Origin: an uncultured Sphingomonadaceae bacterium | Lineage (GTDB): Bacteria; Pseudomonadota; Alphaproteobacteria; Sphingomonadales; Sphingomonadaceae | DNA: 64,000 nucleotides | Assembly: GCA_937995515.1 (NCBI GenBank) | Contig: CALKJZ010000008.1 | Span: 1 to 64,000, forward strand | Reading direction: 5' to 3' | Part shown: piece after piece, positions 1 to 11,058 of the stretch | Layout: each line of letters starts with the position of its first letter | Numbering within the stretch: the stretch's first letter is position 1 | Translations under genes and position numbers: made by a program | The notes under the pieces: generated by a model | Told to the model about the DNA's origin: nothing | What the model saw: the letters and a program-made list of their open reading frames with translations, nothing else | The model's database searches: none

Positions 1-920
<920 letters not shown>

Positions 921-1016
921 AGCCACATCATCACCAGCAGCACTGCCTCGGCTGCGCACCCCGGGTGCGGCAGCCAGGGCCGGCATCGGTCAACCCCTCC
1001 CATGCACAGTCTTCTC

Positions 1017-1134
1017 AGCCCGGTGGCCATGGCGCCCGTGACCCACACGATCCCATCCCGAACTCGAACGTGAAACCGGGCAGCGCCGATGGTACTGTCG
1101 CACAAGCGCCGGAAGAGTAGGTCGCTGCCGGGCT
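1017..1134 (+). rRNA. 5S ribosomal RNA
   Basis: About 118 bases with the classic 5S core (CCCATCCCGAACTCG and the GCGCCGATGGTACTG segment). The termini AGCCCGG and CCGGGCT are exact complements and form helix I. It lies about 100 bases after the 23S end on the same strand, as expected in an rRNA operon. Confidence 0.95.
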
Positions 1135-1219
1135 CAGAAGCCTGTGCACGGGAAACCCCATTCACAATGCCCCCGAACCGGGATCGCCTGGGCGACACCC
1201 CGGTTCTGCGCCTCCTTGT

Positions 1220-1296
<77 letters not shown>

Positions 1297-1302
1297 TTTC
1301 AG

Positions 1303-1330
1303 CGCCGCCGACCCCTCCGGGTCGGCGGCG
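1303..1330 (+). terminator. rRNA operon terminator hairpin
   Basis: A perfect 12-bp stem (CGCCGCCGACCC with GGGTCGGCGGCG) and a four-base loop CTCC sit 6 bases after the CCA of tRNA-fMet. Only a short T-containing tail (TCTTC) follows, so it is a strong hairpin with a weak U-tract. Confidence 0.8.
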
Positions 1331-1414
1331 TCTTCGCGTCGGCCCGCCACATCCGCCCGTCGACCGCGCAGTTGACGCCGCACTCCTTTGCGCGTCTGCT
1401 GCGCCAGCTCCCTC

Positions 1415-2386
1415 ATGACGCGTCAGCAGCTCGAACAGCACCAGCTCTGGATCTATCTCGGCGCCATCCTGCTGGGCCTCGCGCTCGGCCGCGCTGCGCC
1501 GGCACTCACCGCCCCGTTCGAGGCCCTGCTCTGGCCAATGCTCGGGCTCCTTCTGACCGCCACCTTCACCCAGGTGCCGCTGACCCACCTGCCGGAATCC
1601 TTCCGCGACCGGCGCTTCATGGCGGCCGTCCTCACCGGCAACTTCCTCATCGTGCCGATCGCCGTCTGGGGCCTGCTGCTGCTGATCCCGCAGGATCCGG
1701 CTGTCCGGCTCGGCGTCCTCCTCGTCCTCCTCGTGCCGTGCACAGACTGGTACATCACCTTCACCCACCTTGCCGGCGGCGACACGCGGCGCGCCATTGC
1801 AGTGACACCGGTGAACCTGCTGGTGCAGTTGGCGCTCCTGCCGTTCTACCTCTGGCTGCTGATGGGCGACGCCTTTCTCCAGCTGCTCGCCGCCGACCGG
1901 ATCGCGCTGGTCTTTGCAACCCTGATCCTCCTGCCGCTCGTGGCTGCCTGGAGCATCGAGCGCTGGGCGGAACGCCGGGTCGGCAGGCAGCAGCTGGTCA
2001 GCCGGATCGGCTGGCTGCCCGTGCCTATGCTTGCCATCGTCGTCTTTCTCATTGCCGCCTCGCAGGTGGAAACGGTCGTCGGCGCGGGCGCGGTGCTCGC
2101 CGACGTGGCGGGTATCTTCCTCGCCTTCCTCATCGTTGCAGCCCTCGTCGGCCTTGCGCTTGCACGGCTGTTCCGCCTGCCCGGCCCGTCGGCCTCGGCG
2201 CTCATCTTCAGCCTCGGAACCCGCAACTCGTTCGTGGTCCTGCCGCTGGCGCTGGCGCTTGCGCCGCCGTGGCAGGCTGCAACGGTCGTCATCGTCTTCC
2301 AGTCGCTGGTCGAGCTGTTCGGCATGCTGGCCTATCTTGGGCTCGTGCCACGCCTTGTCGGCACCCGCAGCCGGGCCATCCCGTGA
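1415..2386 (+). CDS. ACR3-like arsenite / bile acid:sodium symporter-family transporter
   Basis: This 323-residue protein is almost entirely hydrophobic, with about ten membrane helices, and matches the overall pattern of the ACR3 arsenite-efflux family within the bile acid:sodium symporter superfamily. The helix-4 motif PCTDWY carries the cysteine (about residue 109) that is conserved and needed for arsenite transport in ACR3 proteins. An upstream in-frame ATG at 1388 would add nine residues, but ATG 1415 begins the hydrophilic N-terminus typical of the family. No arsR, arsC or other arsenic gene is near, so the substrate is uncertain and another anion is possible. The stop overlaps the GTG start of the TauE-like gene, suggesting the two exporters are made together. 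Confidence 0.8.
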   Translation: MTRQQLEQHQLWIYLGAILLGLALGRAAPALTAPFEALLWPMLGLLLTATFTQVPLTHLPESFRDRRFMAAVLTGNFLIVPIAVWGLLLLIPQDPAVRLGVLLVLLVPCTDWYITFTHLAGGDTRRAIAVTPVNLLVQLALLPFYLWLLMGDAFLQLLAADRIALVFATLILLPLVAAWSIERWAERRVGRQQLVSRIGWLPVPMLAIVVFLIAASQVETVVGAGAVLADVAGIFLAFLIVAALVGLALARLFRLPGPSASALIFSLGTRNSFVVLPLALALAPPWQAATVVIVFQSLVELFGMLAYLGLVPRLVGTRSRAIP

Positions 2387-3111
2387 CGGACGCGCTCTTC
2401 TGGCTTGCGCTTCTGTCCGTCGCGCTGGTTGCAGGCACCATCGGTGGCGTGGTCGGCTTTGGCAGCGCGGTGCTCCTCCTGCCCGTGTGCACCTGGGCGT
2501 TCGGGGCAGCGGCGACCGTGCCAATGCTCACCATTGCCGCGCTCATCGGCAACCTTTCCCGCGCGGCCTTCTCGTGGCGCGAGACCGACTGGCCGGCCGT
2601 GGGCCACTTTGTGCTGGGCGCGGTGCCGGCTGCGGCCGTTGGCGCGCTTCTCTTTGTCGAGCTCGACGCGGAGCTCGTCCGCCGCCTGCTGGGCGTCTTC
2701 CTGCTCCTGATGATCCCGGCGCGGCGCTGGGCGGCCCGCCAGAAGCTGGTCATCCGGCGATGGCAGCTGGTGCCTGTCGGGGCGGCGATGGGCCTTCTCT
2801 CCGGCATCGTCGGAACGGTCGGGCCGGTCAATGCGCCCTTCTTTCTCGCCCATGGGCTGGTGAAGGGCGCCTATCTCGCCACAGAAGCGCTCGGCGCGGC
2901 GGCCGTCCATGTCACCAAATCTGTCGTCTACGGCCGGTTTGCCGCGCTCGACCCGGAGACGCTTGGCCGCGGCGTGCTGATCGGGGTCGCCCTGATGGGG
3001 GGCGCGTGGCTTGGCAAGCGGATCGTGCTGCGCCTCGAGACGGAGGCCTTCATCCGGGTGGTGGAAGCCTTGCTGGCAGCCTCGGGCGCTGCGATGGTCG
3101 CCGGGCTCTGA
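2383..3111 (+). CDS. TauE/SafE-family membrane exporter
   Basis: A 242-residue integral membrane protein with about eight hydrophobic segments. It shows the two-repeat layout of the TauE/SafE (DUF81) family: an N-terminal GGVVGFGSAV turn (about 17-26) and a second-half equivalent, SGIVGTVGPVNAPF. Members export sulfite, sulfoacetate or other organosulfur anions across the inner membrane; the substrate here is unknown. The start is taken as GTG at 2383, which overlaps the stop of the ACR3-like gene in a GTGA arrangement typical of translational coupling. A hairpin follows the stop. Confidence 0.82.
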   Translation: MTDALFWLALLSVALVAGTIGGVVGFGSAVLLLPVCTWAFGAAATVPMLTIAALIGNLSRAAFSWRETDWPAVGHFVLGAVPAAAVGALLFVELDAELVRRLLGVFLLLMIPARRWAARQKLVIRRWQLVPVGAAMGLLSGIVGTVGPVNAPFFLAHGLVKGAYLATEALGAAAVHVTKSVVYGRFAALDPETLGRGVLIGVALMGGAWLGKRIVLRLETEAFIRVVEALLAASGAAMVAGL

Positions 3112-3117
3112 CCGCCA

Positions 3118-3140
3118 GCGGCGGAGGCCGGTGCCGCCGC
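3118..3140. terminator. Convergent hairpin between TauE-like gene and tRNA-Glu
   Basis: The 7-bp stem GCGGCGG/CCGCCGC with a 9-base loop begins six bases after the TauE-like stop and lies 25 bases beyond the 3' end of the oppositely directed tRNA-Glu. It could stop transcripts from both sides. There is no T-run on either strand. Confidence 0.5.
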
Positions 3141-3165
3141 ATGCGGGCCGGTCTCGCATTCGGCG

Positions 3166-3241
3166 TGGCGACCCCTACGGGACTCGAACCCGTGTTTTCG
3201 CCGTGAAAGGGCGACGTCCTAGACCGCTAGACGAAGGGGCC
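3166..3241 (-). tRNA. tRNA-Glu (anticodon UUC)
   Basis: A 76-base cloverleaf on the minus strand with encoded CCA (3166-3168). The acceptor arm GGCCCCT pairs with AGGGGTC through one G-U pair, the T-arm contains GGGTTCGAGTCCC, and the anticodon TTC lies at 3207-3205. It is a single tRNA gene downstream of recJ, 23 bases after the recJ stop. Confidence 0.96.
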
Positions 3242-3264
3242 GTGCAAGCGCGGGAGCGGTGGAC

Positions 3265-5076
3265 CTAGTCAGCGCCGACGGCGTCGTCAAGGTGAAGCTC
3301 GGCCCGCTCCCGGCCCTGCCAGCGGTTGACCTCCACCCGGCCTGCCAGCCACAGCGCACGCCCTCGCCCGCCGAGCAGCGCTGCGCCGAGCACCGTCTCG
3401 GCGTGGCGGAAGGCCACGCCCTGCACGCGCCCGCCATCCGCACCGCCTGCCACGAACCGCACATGGCCGCCGCCGCCCACGATCGAGGCCTCGAAGAGGC
3501 GCACTGGCCCGAGCGCGACGCGCGGCACGGGCCAGCCCTCGCCATAGGGCCCGGCGACCTCCAGCCCTTCGGCGAGCGCCACGTCGAGCCCGCGCGGCGC
3601 GACGGTGAGATCGATGAGCAACCGGTCGGCCGCCCGCGCGCGCGCGACATCGGCTGCAAGGCGCGCACACAGGAACGCGCCCAGCGCCTCGATGCCGTCG
3701 GCGCGCACCGTAAGCCCGGCCGCCATGGCATGGCCGCCGCCCGCCTCGAGAAGACCCGCCGCGCGCGCGGCCAGCACTGCCGCGCCGAGATCGACACCCG
3801 CAATCGAGCGGCCCGAGCCCCGGCCCGTTCCCCCGTTGTCGACCCCGATCACGATCGCCGGCCGGCCAAGCCGCTCCTTCAACCGCGCAGCCACGATCCC
3901 CACCACGCCAGGGTGCCAGCCCCGGCCCGCCACGAGCGCAACCGGCACATCGCCGAGACGGAGCGCTGCCTCGAGCGCCGACTCCGTCACCTGCGCCTCG
4001 ATCGCCCGACGCTCGGCGTTGAGCCGGTCGAGCGTCCGGGCGATCGACTCCCGCTCCTGCGCGTTCTGGCTGATCAGCAGCCGGAGCCCCAGATCCGCCT
4101 CGCCGATGCGGCCACCGGCGTTGATCCGCGGTCCGGCGACAAAGCCGAGATCGCGGGCCGTGGGCGGGCCTTCCCCGCTGCGGAAGGCAAGAAGCGCGGC
4201 CAGCCCGGCATTGGGCGCCTCGGCCATGCGCCTGAGCCCGAGCGCCACGAAGGCGCGGTTCAGCCCTGTGAGCGGCACCATGTCGGCCACGGTGCCGAGC
4301 GCCACGAGATCGAGCAGCTCGCCAAGGCGCGGCTCGGGCGCGGCGCCGAAGCGGCCGCGGCGGCGCAGCTCGCGGTTGACGGCAACGGCGAGGAGAAAGG
4401 CGAGCCCGGCCGTGCACAGCCCCCGGTGGGCGCAGGCCTCGGCGCTGGCGTCGAGCCGCGCCGGGTTCACGATCGCACGCGCGGCGGGAAGCGCGGGCAA
4501 CGCCTTGTGATGGTCGACCACCACCACGTCGAGCCCGGCGGCTGCCGCCGCATCCAGCGCATCGAAGGCCTGGGTACCGCAATCGAGCACGAGGGCGAGG
4601 GTTGCGCCCTCCGCCTGCAGCCGCAGGAGCGCCCCGGCGCCGGGGCCATAGCCCTCGAGCAGGCGGTCAGGCACATGGGCGCGCGGCGCAAGGCCGAGCG
4701 CGCGCAGGTGCCGGATGAGGATGGCGGCCGAAGTTGCGCCGTCGACGTCGTAGTCGGCAAAGACGGCAACCGCCTCGCCGCGTTCGACGGCATCGGCCAC
4801 CCGGGCTGCAGCCGCGTCCATGTCGGGGAACACGCTCGGGTCGGGCATCCAGTCGCGAAGGGTGGGGCGCAACAGGCGCGGCATGTCGCGCGCCGTGGCG
4901 CCGCGCGCGGCGAACAGGCCGGCCGCCACGTCGCCCGCGCCCATGCGCGCGGCCTCGGCAAGCGCGAGCGGCTCGGCGCGCCACGCCCAGACCCTGCCCG
5001 AGACGGACCGCCCGTCCGGCGGCGGCGGCACGGGCCAGCCTGGCCCCGCCGGCAGGCAGGCGGGCGATGCGCTCAC
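3265..5076 (-). CDS. recJ: Single-stranded-DNA-specific exonuclease RecJ
   Basis: RecJ is a 5'-to-3' single-strand DNA exonuclease used in recombination and mismatch repair. The 603-residue length fits the family. The DHH phosphoesterase domain is clear: motif DYDVDG at 108-113 and DHH at 188-190, which bind the catalytic metals. GGRIGEA and NAQERE follow, and the DHHA1 domain carries GGGHAMAAG near residue 450. The start is taken as GTG 5076, which overlaps the glpX stop (GTGA); this leaves an ordinary RecJ N-terminus. It is the last gene of the aminotransferase-hom-glpX-recJ operon and is probably translated by coupling. Confidence 0.95.
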   Translation of the reverse strand: MSASPACLPAGPGWPVPPPPDGRSVSGRVWAWRAEPLALAEAARMGAGDVAAGLFAARGATARDMPRLLRPTLRDWMPDPSVFPDMDAAAARVADAVERGEAVAVFADYDVDGATSAAILIRHLRALGLAPRAHVPDRLLEGYGPGAGALLRLQAEGATLALVLDCGTQAFDALDAAAAAGLDVVVVDHHKALPALPAARAIVNPARLDASAEACAHRGLCTAGLAFLLAVAVNRELRRRGRFGAAPEPRLGELLDLVALGTVADMVPLTGLNRAFVALGLRRMAEAPNAGLAALLAFRSGEGPPTARDLGFVAGPRINAGGRIGEADLGLRLLISQNAQERESIARTLDRLNAERRAIEAQVTESALEAALRLGDVPVALVAGRGWHPGVVGIVAARLKERLGRPAIVIGVDNGGTGRGSGRSIAGVDLGAAVLAARAAGLLEAGGGHAMAAGLTVRADGIEALGAFLCARLAADVARARAADRLLIDLTVAPRGLDVALAEGLEVAGPYGEGWPVPRVALGPVRLFEASIVGGGGHVRFVAGGADGGRVQGVAFRHAETVLGAALLGGRGRALWLAGRVEVNRWQGRERAELHLDDAVGAD

Positions 5077-6098
5077 AGCAGCGGCGGATCCCCGCGCCGG
5101 TCGCCGAACACCCAGCGGATGGTGCCGGAGGAGGCGCGCATCACCACCGACTCGGTGGTGATGCGGCCGTTGGCAAGCCGTTTCACGCCTTCGAGCAGCG
5201 AGCCATTGGTTACGCCGGTTGCCGCGAAGATCACGTCGCCGCGGGCCAGATCCTCGAGGTCGTAGATGCGGTCGAGCTCGGTGATGCCAAGACGGCGCGC
5301 CCGCGCGGTCTCCTCCTCGTTGCGGAACACCAGCCGGCCCTGGAACTGCCCGCCGACGCATCGCAGCGCGGCCGCGGCGAGCACGCCTTCCGGCGCGCCG
5401 CCCTGCCCGAGATAGATGTCGATGGTGGTATCGGGATCGGTCACCGCAATCACGCCGGCGACGTCGCCGTCGCCGATCAGGTGGATCCCGCAGCCCAGCG
5501 CGCGAAGCTCGCGGATGAGCCCCTCGTGGCGCGGCCGGTCGAGCACGCAGGCGATGATGTCGGCCGGCTTCACGCCCTTGGCATCGGCCAGCGCGCACAC
5601 ATTTTCCGAGGGGCTTTTCTCGAGGCTCACGAGGCCGGGCGGATAGCCGGGGCCGATGGCCAGCTTTTCCATGTAGACGTCGGGCGCTTGCAGGAGACCG
5701 CCCTGCTCGGCGACGGCGAGCACGGCCATGGCATTGGGCCCGGCCTTGGCGGTGATGGTGGTGCCTTCCAGCGGGTCGAGCGCAATGTCGATCGCCGGGC
5801 CCTGGCCGGTGCCGACCTGTTCGCCGATGTAGAGCATCGGCGCCTCGTCGCGCTCGCCCTCCCCGATCACCACCTTGCCGCGGATGTCGAGCCGGTTGAG
5901 CGCGTTGCGCATGGCGCTCACAGCCGCCTGGTCGGCCGATTTCTCGTCTCCGCGGCCGACCCAGCGCGAGGCTGCGATCGCTGCATATTCGGTCACCCGC
6001 ACCATCTCGAGCACCAGCACACGGTCGAGAACCGGGCTGACGGGCGGCGCGCCCGGCGGGGCGGAGAGGCTGTCGTCGGTATCGGGTCGGTCCATCAT
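5073..6098 (-). CDS. glpX: Class II fructose-1,6-bisphosphatase GlpX
   Basis: The 341-residue protein hydrolyses fructose 1,6-bisphosphate to fructose 6-phosphate in gluconeogenesis. Family signatures are present in order: GEGERDEAPML (about 79-89), DPLEGTT (about 108-114), the GDGDVAG metal/substrate region and a C-terminal FAATGVTNG. The ATG at 6098 follows directly on the hom stop, with a GGAG ribosome site inside the end of hom (GAGGAGTGAATG), so start and coupling are well supported. The hom-glpX pairing recurs in alphaproteobacteria, where GlpX is often the only FBPase. Confidence 0.95.
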   Translation of the reverse strand: MMDRPDTDDSLSAPPGAPPVSPVLDRVLVLEMVRVTEYAAIAASRWVGRGDEKSADQAAVSAMRNALNRLDIRGKVVIGEGERDEAPMLYIGEQVGTGQGPAIDIALDPLEGTTITAKAGPNAMAVLAVAEQGGLLQAPDVYMEKLAIGPGYPPGLVSLEKSPSENVCALADAKGVKPADIIACVLDRPRHEGLIRELRALGCGIHLIGDGDVAGVIAVTDPDTTIDIYLGQGGAPEGVLAAAALRCVGGQFQGRLVFRNEEETARARRLGITELDRIYDLEDLARGDVIFAATGVTNGSLLEGVKRLANGRITTESVVMRASSGTIRWVFGDRRGDPPLL

Positions 6099-7421
6099 TC
6101 ACTCCTCGTCGCCCAGGATGGGCATCATCAGCGGCGGCTCCAGCACGGCCTCGAGGCGCGCGATCCCGCCAAGGGCGGCGCGCACCGCGCCTTCCGCCCC
6201 CGCGTGGGTCACCATCACGAGAAGTGCCGGCCGGTCTTCCGTGGCACGGGGCTGGATCAGGCTTTCGATCGAAACGCCATGGTCGCGCAGCGCCGCTGCG
6301 ACCTCGGCAAGGACACCCGGGCGGTCGGCGACCGTAAGGCGCAGATAGTGGCGGCCGCACCGCGCGCACGGGTCGGACGGCACGGGCTCGGCCAGCATGG
6401 CGGCCGGAACCCCGAAGACCGGCATGCGCTCGCCGCGCGCAATGGCCACGAGATCGGCAACGACCGCGCTTGCCGTAGGGCCGGCGCCCGCGCCCGCGCC
6501 CTCGAAGAACAGCCGGCCCACGGGCTCGCCCTCGATCACCACGGCGTTGAGCGCCCCGTCCACCCCGGCGAGCGGATGGCGCTCTGCCACCAGCACCGGC
6601 CGCACCTGCTGCAGGAGCCCGGCGCCCGCCCGCTCGGCAAGACCGAGGAGGCGGACGCGGTAGCCGAGCGCGCGGGCCTGGGCGATATCGGCCAGCCGCA
6701 CGGCCCGCACGCCGCTCGTTTCCACCCGGCCGAAATCGGGGCGGGTCCCGAAGGCCAGGGCGGCCAGCAGGGCGATCTTGTGTGCCGCATCGATGCCATC
6801 GATGTCGAAGCTGGGGTCAGCCTCGGCATAGCCGAGGCGCTGCGCCTCGGCGAGCACCTCGGCAAAATCCCGGCCCTCGCGTTCCATCGCCGAGAGGATG
6901 AAGTTGCAGGTGCCATTGAGGATGCCCGAGACGCGGTGCACGGCATTGGCGGCCGCGCCCTCGGCAAGGCCCTTGACCACCGGGATGCCGCCGGCCACCG
7001 CGGCCTCGAAACGCAGCGGCACCCCGGCGGCCTCGGCGCGCGCTGCGAGCTCGGCGCCATGGTGCGCTAGCATGGCCTTGTTGGCGGTGACCAGCGGCTT
7101 GCCGGCGCCGAGTGCGGCGCGCGCAAGCGTGAGCGCCGGCCCGTCGGAGCCGCCGATCAGCTCGACCACGACATCGACATCCGCCCGGCGCGCGAGCGCC
7201 GATGCATCATCCTCCCACGCCAGCGGGGCAAGATCGACGCCGCGCTGGCGGACACGGTCGCGCGCGGAGACCGCTGTGACCTCGAGCCGCGCGCCCGCAC
7301 GGGCGCCGAGCCGCCGCGGTTCGCGGCTGAGGAGGCCCACCACCGCCGACCCGACGGTGCCAAGGCCGGCAACGCCCACGCGCAGGGCGCGGGCAGGCGG
7401 CAGGAGAGGGTCGGCGCTCAT
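6099..7421 (-). CDS. hom: Homoserine dehydrogenase
   Basis: This enzyme reduces aspartate semialdehyde to homoserine with NAD(P)H on the way to threonine and methionine. The 440 residues contain an N-terminal Rossmann fold (GVAGLGTVGSAV at 15-26), the catalytic region with GILNGTCNFIL and AEADPSFDIDG, and a C-terminal ACT domain (RLTVADRPGVLAEV), the usual site of threonine feedback. The ATG at 7421 gives a normal N-terminus; the longer open frame upstream is spurious. It lies 94 bases after the aminotransferase and abuts glpX. Confidence 0.95.
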   Translation of the reverse strand: MSADPLLPPARALRVGVAGLGTVGSAVVGLLSREPRRLGARAGARLEVTAVSARDRVRQRGVDLAPLAWEDDASALARRADVDVVVELIGGSDGPALTLARAALGAGKPLVTANKAMLAHHGAELAARAEAAGVPLRFEAAVAGGIPVVKGLAEGAAANAVHRVSGILNGTCNFILSAMEREGRDFAEVLAEAQRLGYAEADPSFDIDGIDAAHKIALLAALAFGTRPDFGRVETSGVRAVRLADIAQARALGYRVRLLGLAERAGAGLLQQVRPVLVAERHPLAGVDGALNAVVIEGEPVGRLFFEGAGAGAGPTASAVVADLVAIARGERMPVFGVPAAMLAEPVPSDPCARCGRHYLRLTVADRPGVLAEVAAALRDHGVSIESLIQPRATEDRPALLVMVTHAGAEGAVRAALGGIARLEAVLEPPLMMPILGDEE

Positions 7422-7515
7422 CGCAGCGCGGGCAGGCGGGCTGTGGTCATCGGGATGCCATGGCGGCGAAGACCAGCCCGAGGCAAGGCCCAAACCGGCC
7501 CGGCCGGGCCGGCGA

Positions 7516-8733
<1,218 letters not shown>

Positions 8734-8858
8734 GCGGGGTGCCCTGCCACGCCAGCCGCAGCGCTGACAAGCGCGCCGCCGCCCGCCCCTTGCCCGCCGG
8801 GCCGCGACATCCCCGCCGGGACGCCGGGGCGGAGCCGAGTCAGAGGACGGGGCGCATG

Positions 8859-8882
8859 CCCGGCGGGCTGTAACCCGCCGGG
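8859..8882. terminator. GC-rich hairpin downstream of the small secreted protein gene
   Basis: A perfect 9-bp stem (CCCGGCGGG/CCCGCCGGG) with loop CTGTAA lies eight bases past the minus-strand gene ending at 8891. No T-run follows on either strand, so it may act as a pause or RNA-end stabiliser rather than a classical intrinsic terminator. Confidence 0.5.
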
Positions 8883-8890
8883 GGCGCCGC

Positions 8891-9088
8891 TCAGTCCCGC
8901 TTGACGGTGGCGGGCTTGCCTTCGCGCTGCAGGTCCACGCGCTGGATGCAGCGGTCGGTGACCGTCTTGCTGCAGAAGGGCAGGCCGGTTTCGGCATGGA
9001 CCGGCTGCTGCGCACGTGCGGGCGCACCAAGCGAGGCTCCGGCGGCGACAGCCGCAAGCGCACCCAGAGCCAGGATCGTCTTCGCCAT
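8891..9088 (-). CDS. Small secreted protein with two cysteines, function unknown
   Basis: A 65-residue product. Residues 1 to about 26 form a clear Sec signal peptide (MAKTILALGALAAVAAG, then an APARAQ cleavage site), leaving about 39 residues in the periplasm. The mature part has two cysteines (FCSKTVTDRC) that could form a disulfide and ends in charged residues. The ATG at 9088 is preferred over upstream in-frame ATGs because GGGAG lies nine bases before it and the signal peptide then starts at once. It is divergent from phaC across 158 bases. I do not recognise the family. Confidence 0.65.
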   Translation of the reverse strand: MAKTILALGALAAVAAGASLGAPARAQQPVHAETGLPFCSKTVTDRCIQRVDLQREGKPATVKRD

Positions 9089-9246
9089 TGCACAATCTCC
9101 CATTGCCGACCACGCCTCCGGCGTGAGCCGCCGCCGATATAGGTGGCGCACGCCGCCGGGCCAAGCTTGCGCGATTGCACCCTTGTTGGCCGCTGGCCGG
9201 CGTGGTTAGGAAAGGCCCGGCATCGCGCAGCCGGGGGGGAGACGGA

Positions 9247-11058
9247 ATGGCAGACGAGGCACAGGCGGGGCCGGCCCCGCTCGAGGTGTTCGAGCGCATG
9301 ACGGAGGTGGCCGGGCGGGCGCAGCAGATGATGCTGGAGTTCTGGACCGCGCACGCCGCCCTGATGGGAGACCGGGTCCAGCCCAGCCTGACCATCCCCG
9401 AAGGCTATGATCCGATCGCCCATCTCGCCGACGCCTGGGCCGACTGGGCAAAGGCGCTGGCCGCGACCGACCCGGTGGAGATGGCGCGGCTGCAGCAGCG
9501 CTTCTTCGCGGATGCGCTGCAGCTGTGGAGCGGCATCCTTTCGGGCAAGCCGGAGGCAATCCCCGAGACCGCCAACCACAAGGACAGGCGGTTCCGTTCC
9601 GAGGCGTGGAGCGAGGCGCCGGTTTTCGATCTCGTCCGCCGCTCCTATCTTCTCGCCTCGCACTACATCAACGAGGCGGTGGCCCGGCTGGAAGGCCTCG
9701 ACCCCGACCGGCGGGACCAGCTGCGGTTCCAGACCAAGCAGTTCATCGACGCGATGAGCCCGGCCAATTTCGCAGCGCTCAACCCGGAGGTGCTCAGGCG
9801 CGCGCGCGAGACCAATGGCGAAAGCCTGCTGCAGGGGCTGTCCCACATGCTGCGCGACCTCTCACGCGGCAAGCTGACCATGACGGACGAGACCGCCTTC
9901 GAGGTCGGCCGCAACGTGGCGGCAACCCCTGGCAAGGTGATCTTCCAGAACCGCCTGTTCCAGCTCATCCACTACCAGCCCGCGGGCGCCCAGGTCTTCG
10001 AGATCCCGCTGCTGATCGCGCCGCCGTGGATCAACAAGTTCTACATTCTCGATCTGACGCCTGAGAAGAGCTTCATCCGCTGGGCGCTCGAACAGGGGCT
10101 CAACGTGTTCATGATCTCGTGGCGCCAGGCCGACGAGACCAGCGGCGACATCACGCTCGACACCTTCGTGGCGGAAGGCTTCCTCGAGGCCATGCGGGTT
10201 GTGCGCGCCGTCAGCCGCGCGCCGGCGGTGCACATGATCGGCTACTGCGTGGCTGGCACCACGCTTGCGATGGTGCTCGCATGGCTTGCGGCGCACGGCC
10301 GGGCCGGGGAGGTGCGAACGGCCACCTTCTTCACCGCGCAGACCGATTTTTCCGAGGCCGGCGAGCTCAGGACGCTGGTGGATGACGCGATGATCGCCAC
10401 CATCGAGCAGCTGGGCGCGCGCGGCTATGTCGACGGGCGCTATCTTGCCACCACCTTCAACATGCTCCGGCCGACCGACCTCATCTGGAACTATGTCGTC
10501 AACAACTACCTGAAGGGCGAGGACTATCTGCCCTTCGACCTGCTCTACTGGAACTCCGACCCGACCAACGTTCCGGCCCGCTGGCATGCCGACTATCTGC
10601 GCGACCTCTACCGCGACAACCGGCTTGCAACGCCAGGCGGCATGACGGTGCTCGGCACGCCCATCGACCTCGGCACGGTGCGCACGCCCGCCTACATCCA
10701 GGCCGGCGAGACGGACCATATCGCGCCCGCGGCGAGCGTCTGGAAGATGACCCGCCAGCTCGGCGGCCCGGTGCGGTTCGTGCTGGCCGGCTCGGGCCAC
10801 ATCGCCGGCGTCGTCAACCCGCCCTCGTCCGGCAAGTATCAGCACTGGGTGCTGCCCGAGGGCGCGGCCATGCCCGAGACCCTCGAGGCGTTCCGGGCCA
10901 CCGCCATCGAGGTGAAGGGCAGCTGGTGGCCCGACTGGATCGCCTGGCTTGCCCCGCAGTCCGGCGGCAGGAAGAAGGCGCCCGTGCCGGGGCGGGCGAA
11001 GGGCTTTCCCGCGCTGGAGGATGCGCCCGGATCCTATGTGAAGCAGCGGATCACATGA
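9247..11058 (+). CDS. phaC: Class I poly(R)-hydroxyalkanoic acid synthase PhaC
   Basis: PhaC polymerises (R)-3-hydroxyacyl-CoA into polyhydroxyalkanoate granules. The 603 residues have the N-terminal PhaC region and an alpha/beta-hydrolase core. The lipase-like box is GYCVAG with catalytic Cys334; the other triad members appear as Asp490 in GETDHIAP and His518 in GSGHIAG. The ATG at 9247 follows a GGGGGGA ribosome site. Length and motifs fit class I, which needs no PhaE or PhaR subunit. The phaA, phaB and phasin genes are not nearby. Four bases of overlap join it to the cupin gene. Confidence 0.95.
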   Translation: MADEAQAGPAPLEVFERMTEVAGRAQQMMLEFWTAHAALMGDRVQPSLTIPEGYDPIAHLADAWADWAKALAATDPVEMARLQQRFFADALQLWSGILSGKPEAIPETANHKDRRFRSEAWSEAPVFDLVRRSYLLASHYINEAVARLEGLDPDRRDQLRFQTKQFIDAMSPANFAALNPEVLRRARETNGESLLQGLSHMLRDLSRGKLTMTDETAFEVGRNVAATPGKVIFQNRLFQLIHYQPAGAQVFEIPLLIAPPWINKFYILDLTPEKSFIRWALEQGLNVFMISWRQADETSGDITLDTFVAEGFLEAMRVVRAVSRAPAVHMIGYCVAGTTLAMVLAWLAAHGRAGEVRTATFFTAQTDFSEAGELRTLVDDAMIATIEQLGARGYVDGRYLATTFNMLRPTDLIWNYVVNNYLKGEDYLPFDLLYWNSDPTNVPARWHADYLRDLYRDNRLATPGGMTVLGTPIDLGTVRTPAYIQAGETDHIAPAASVWKMTRQLGGPVRFVLAGSGHIAGVVNPPSSGKYQHWVLPEGAAMPETLEAFRATAIEVKGSWWPDWIAWLAPQSGGRKKAPVPGRAKGFPALEDAPGSYVKQRIT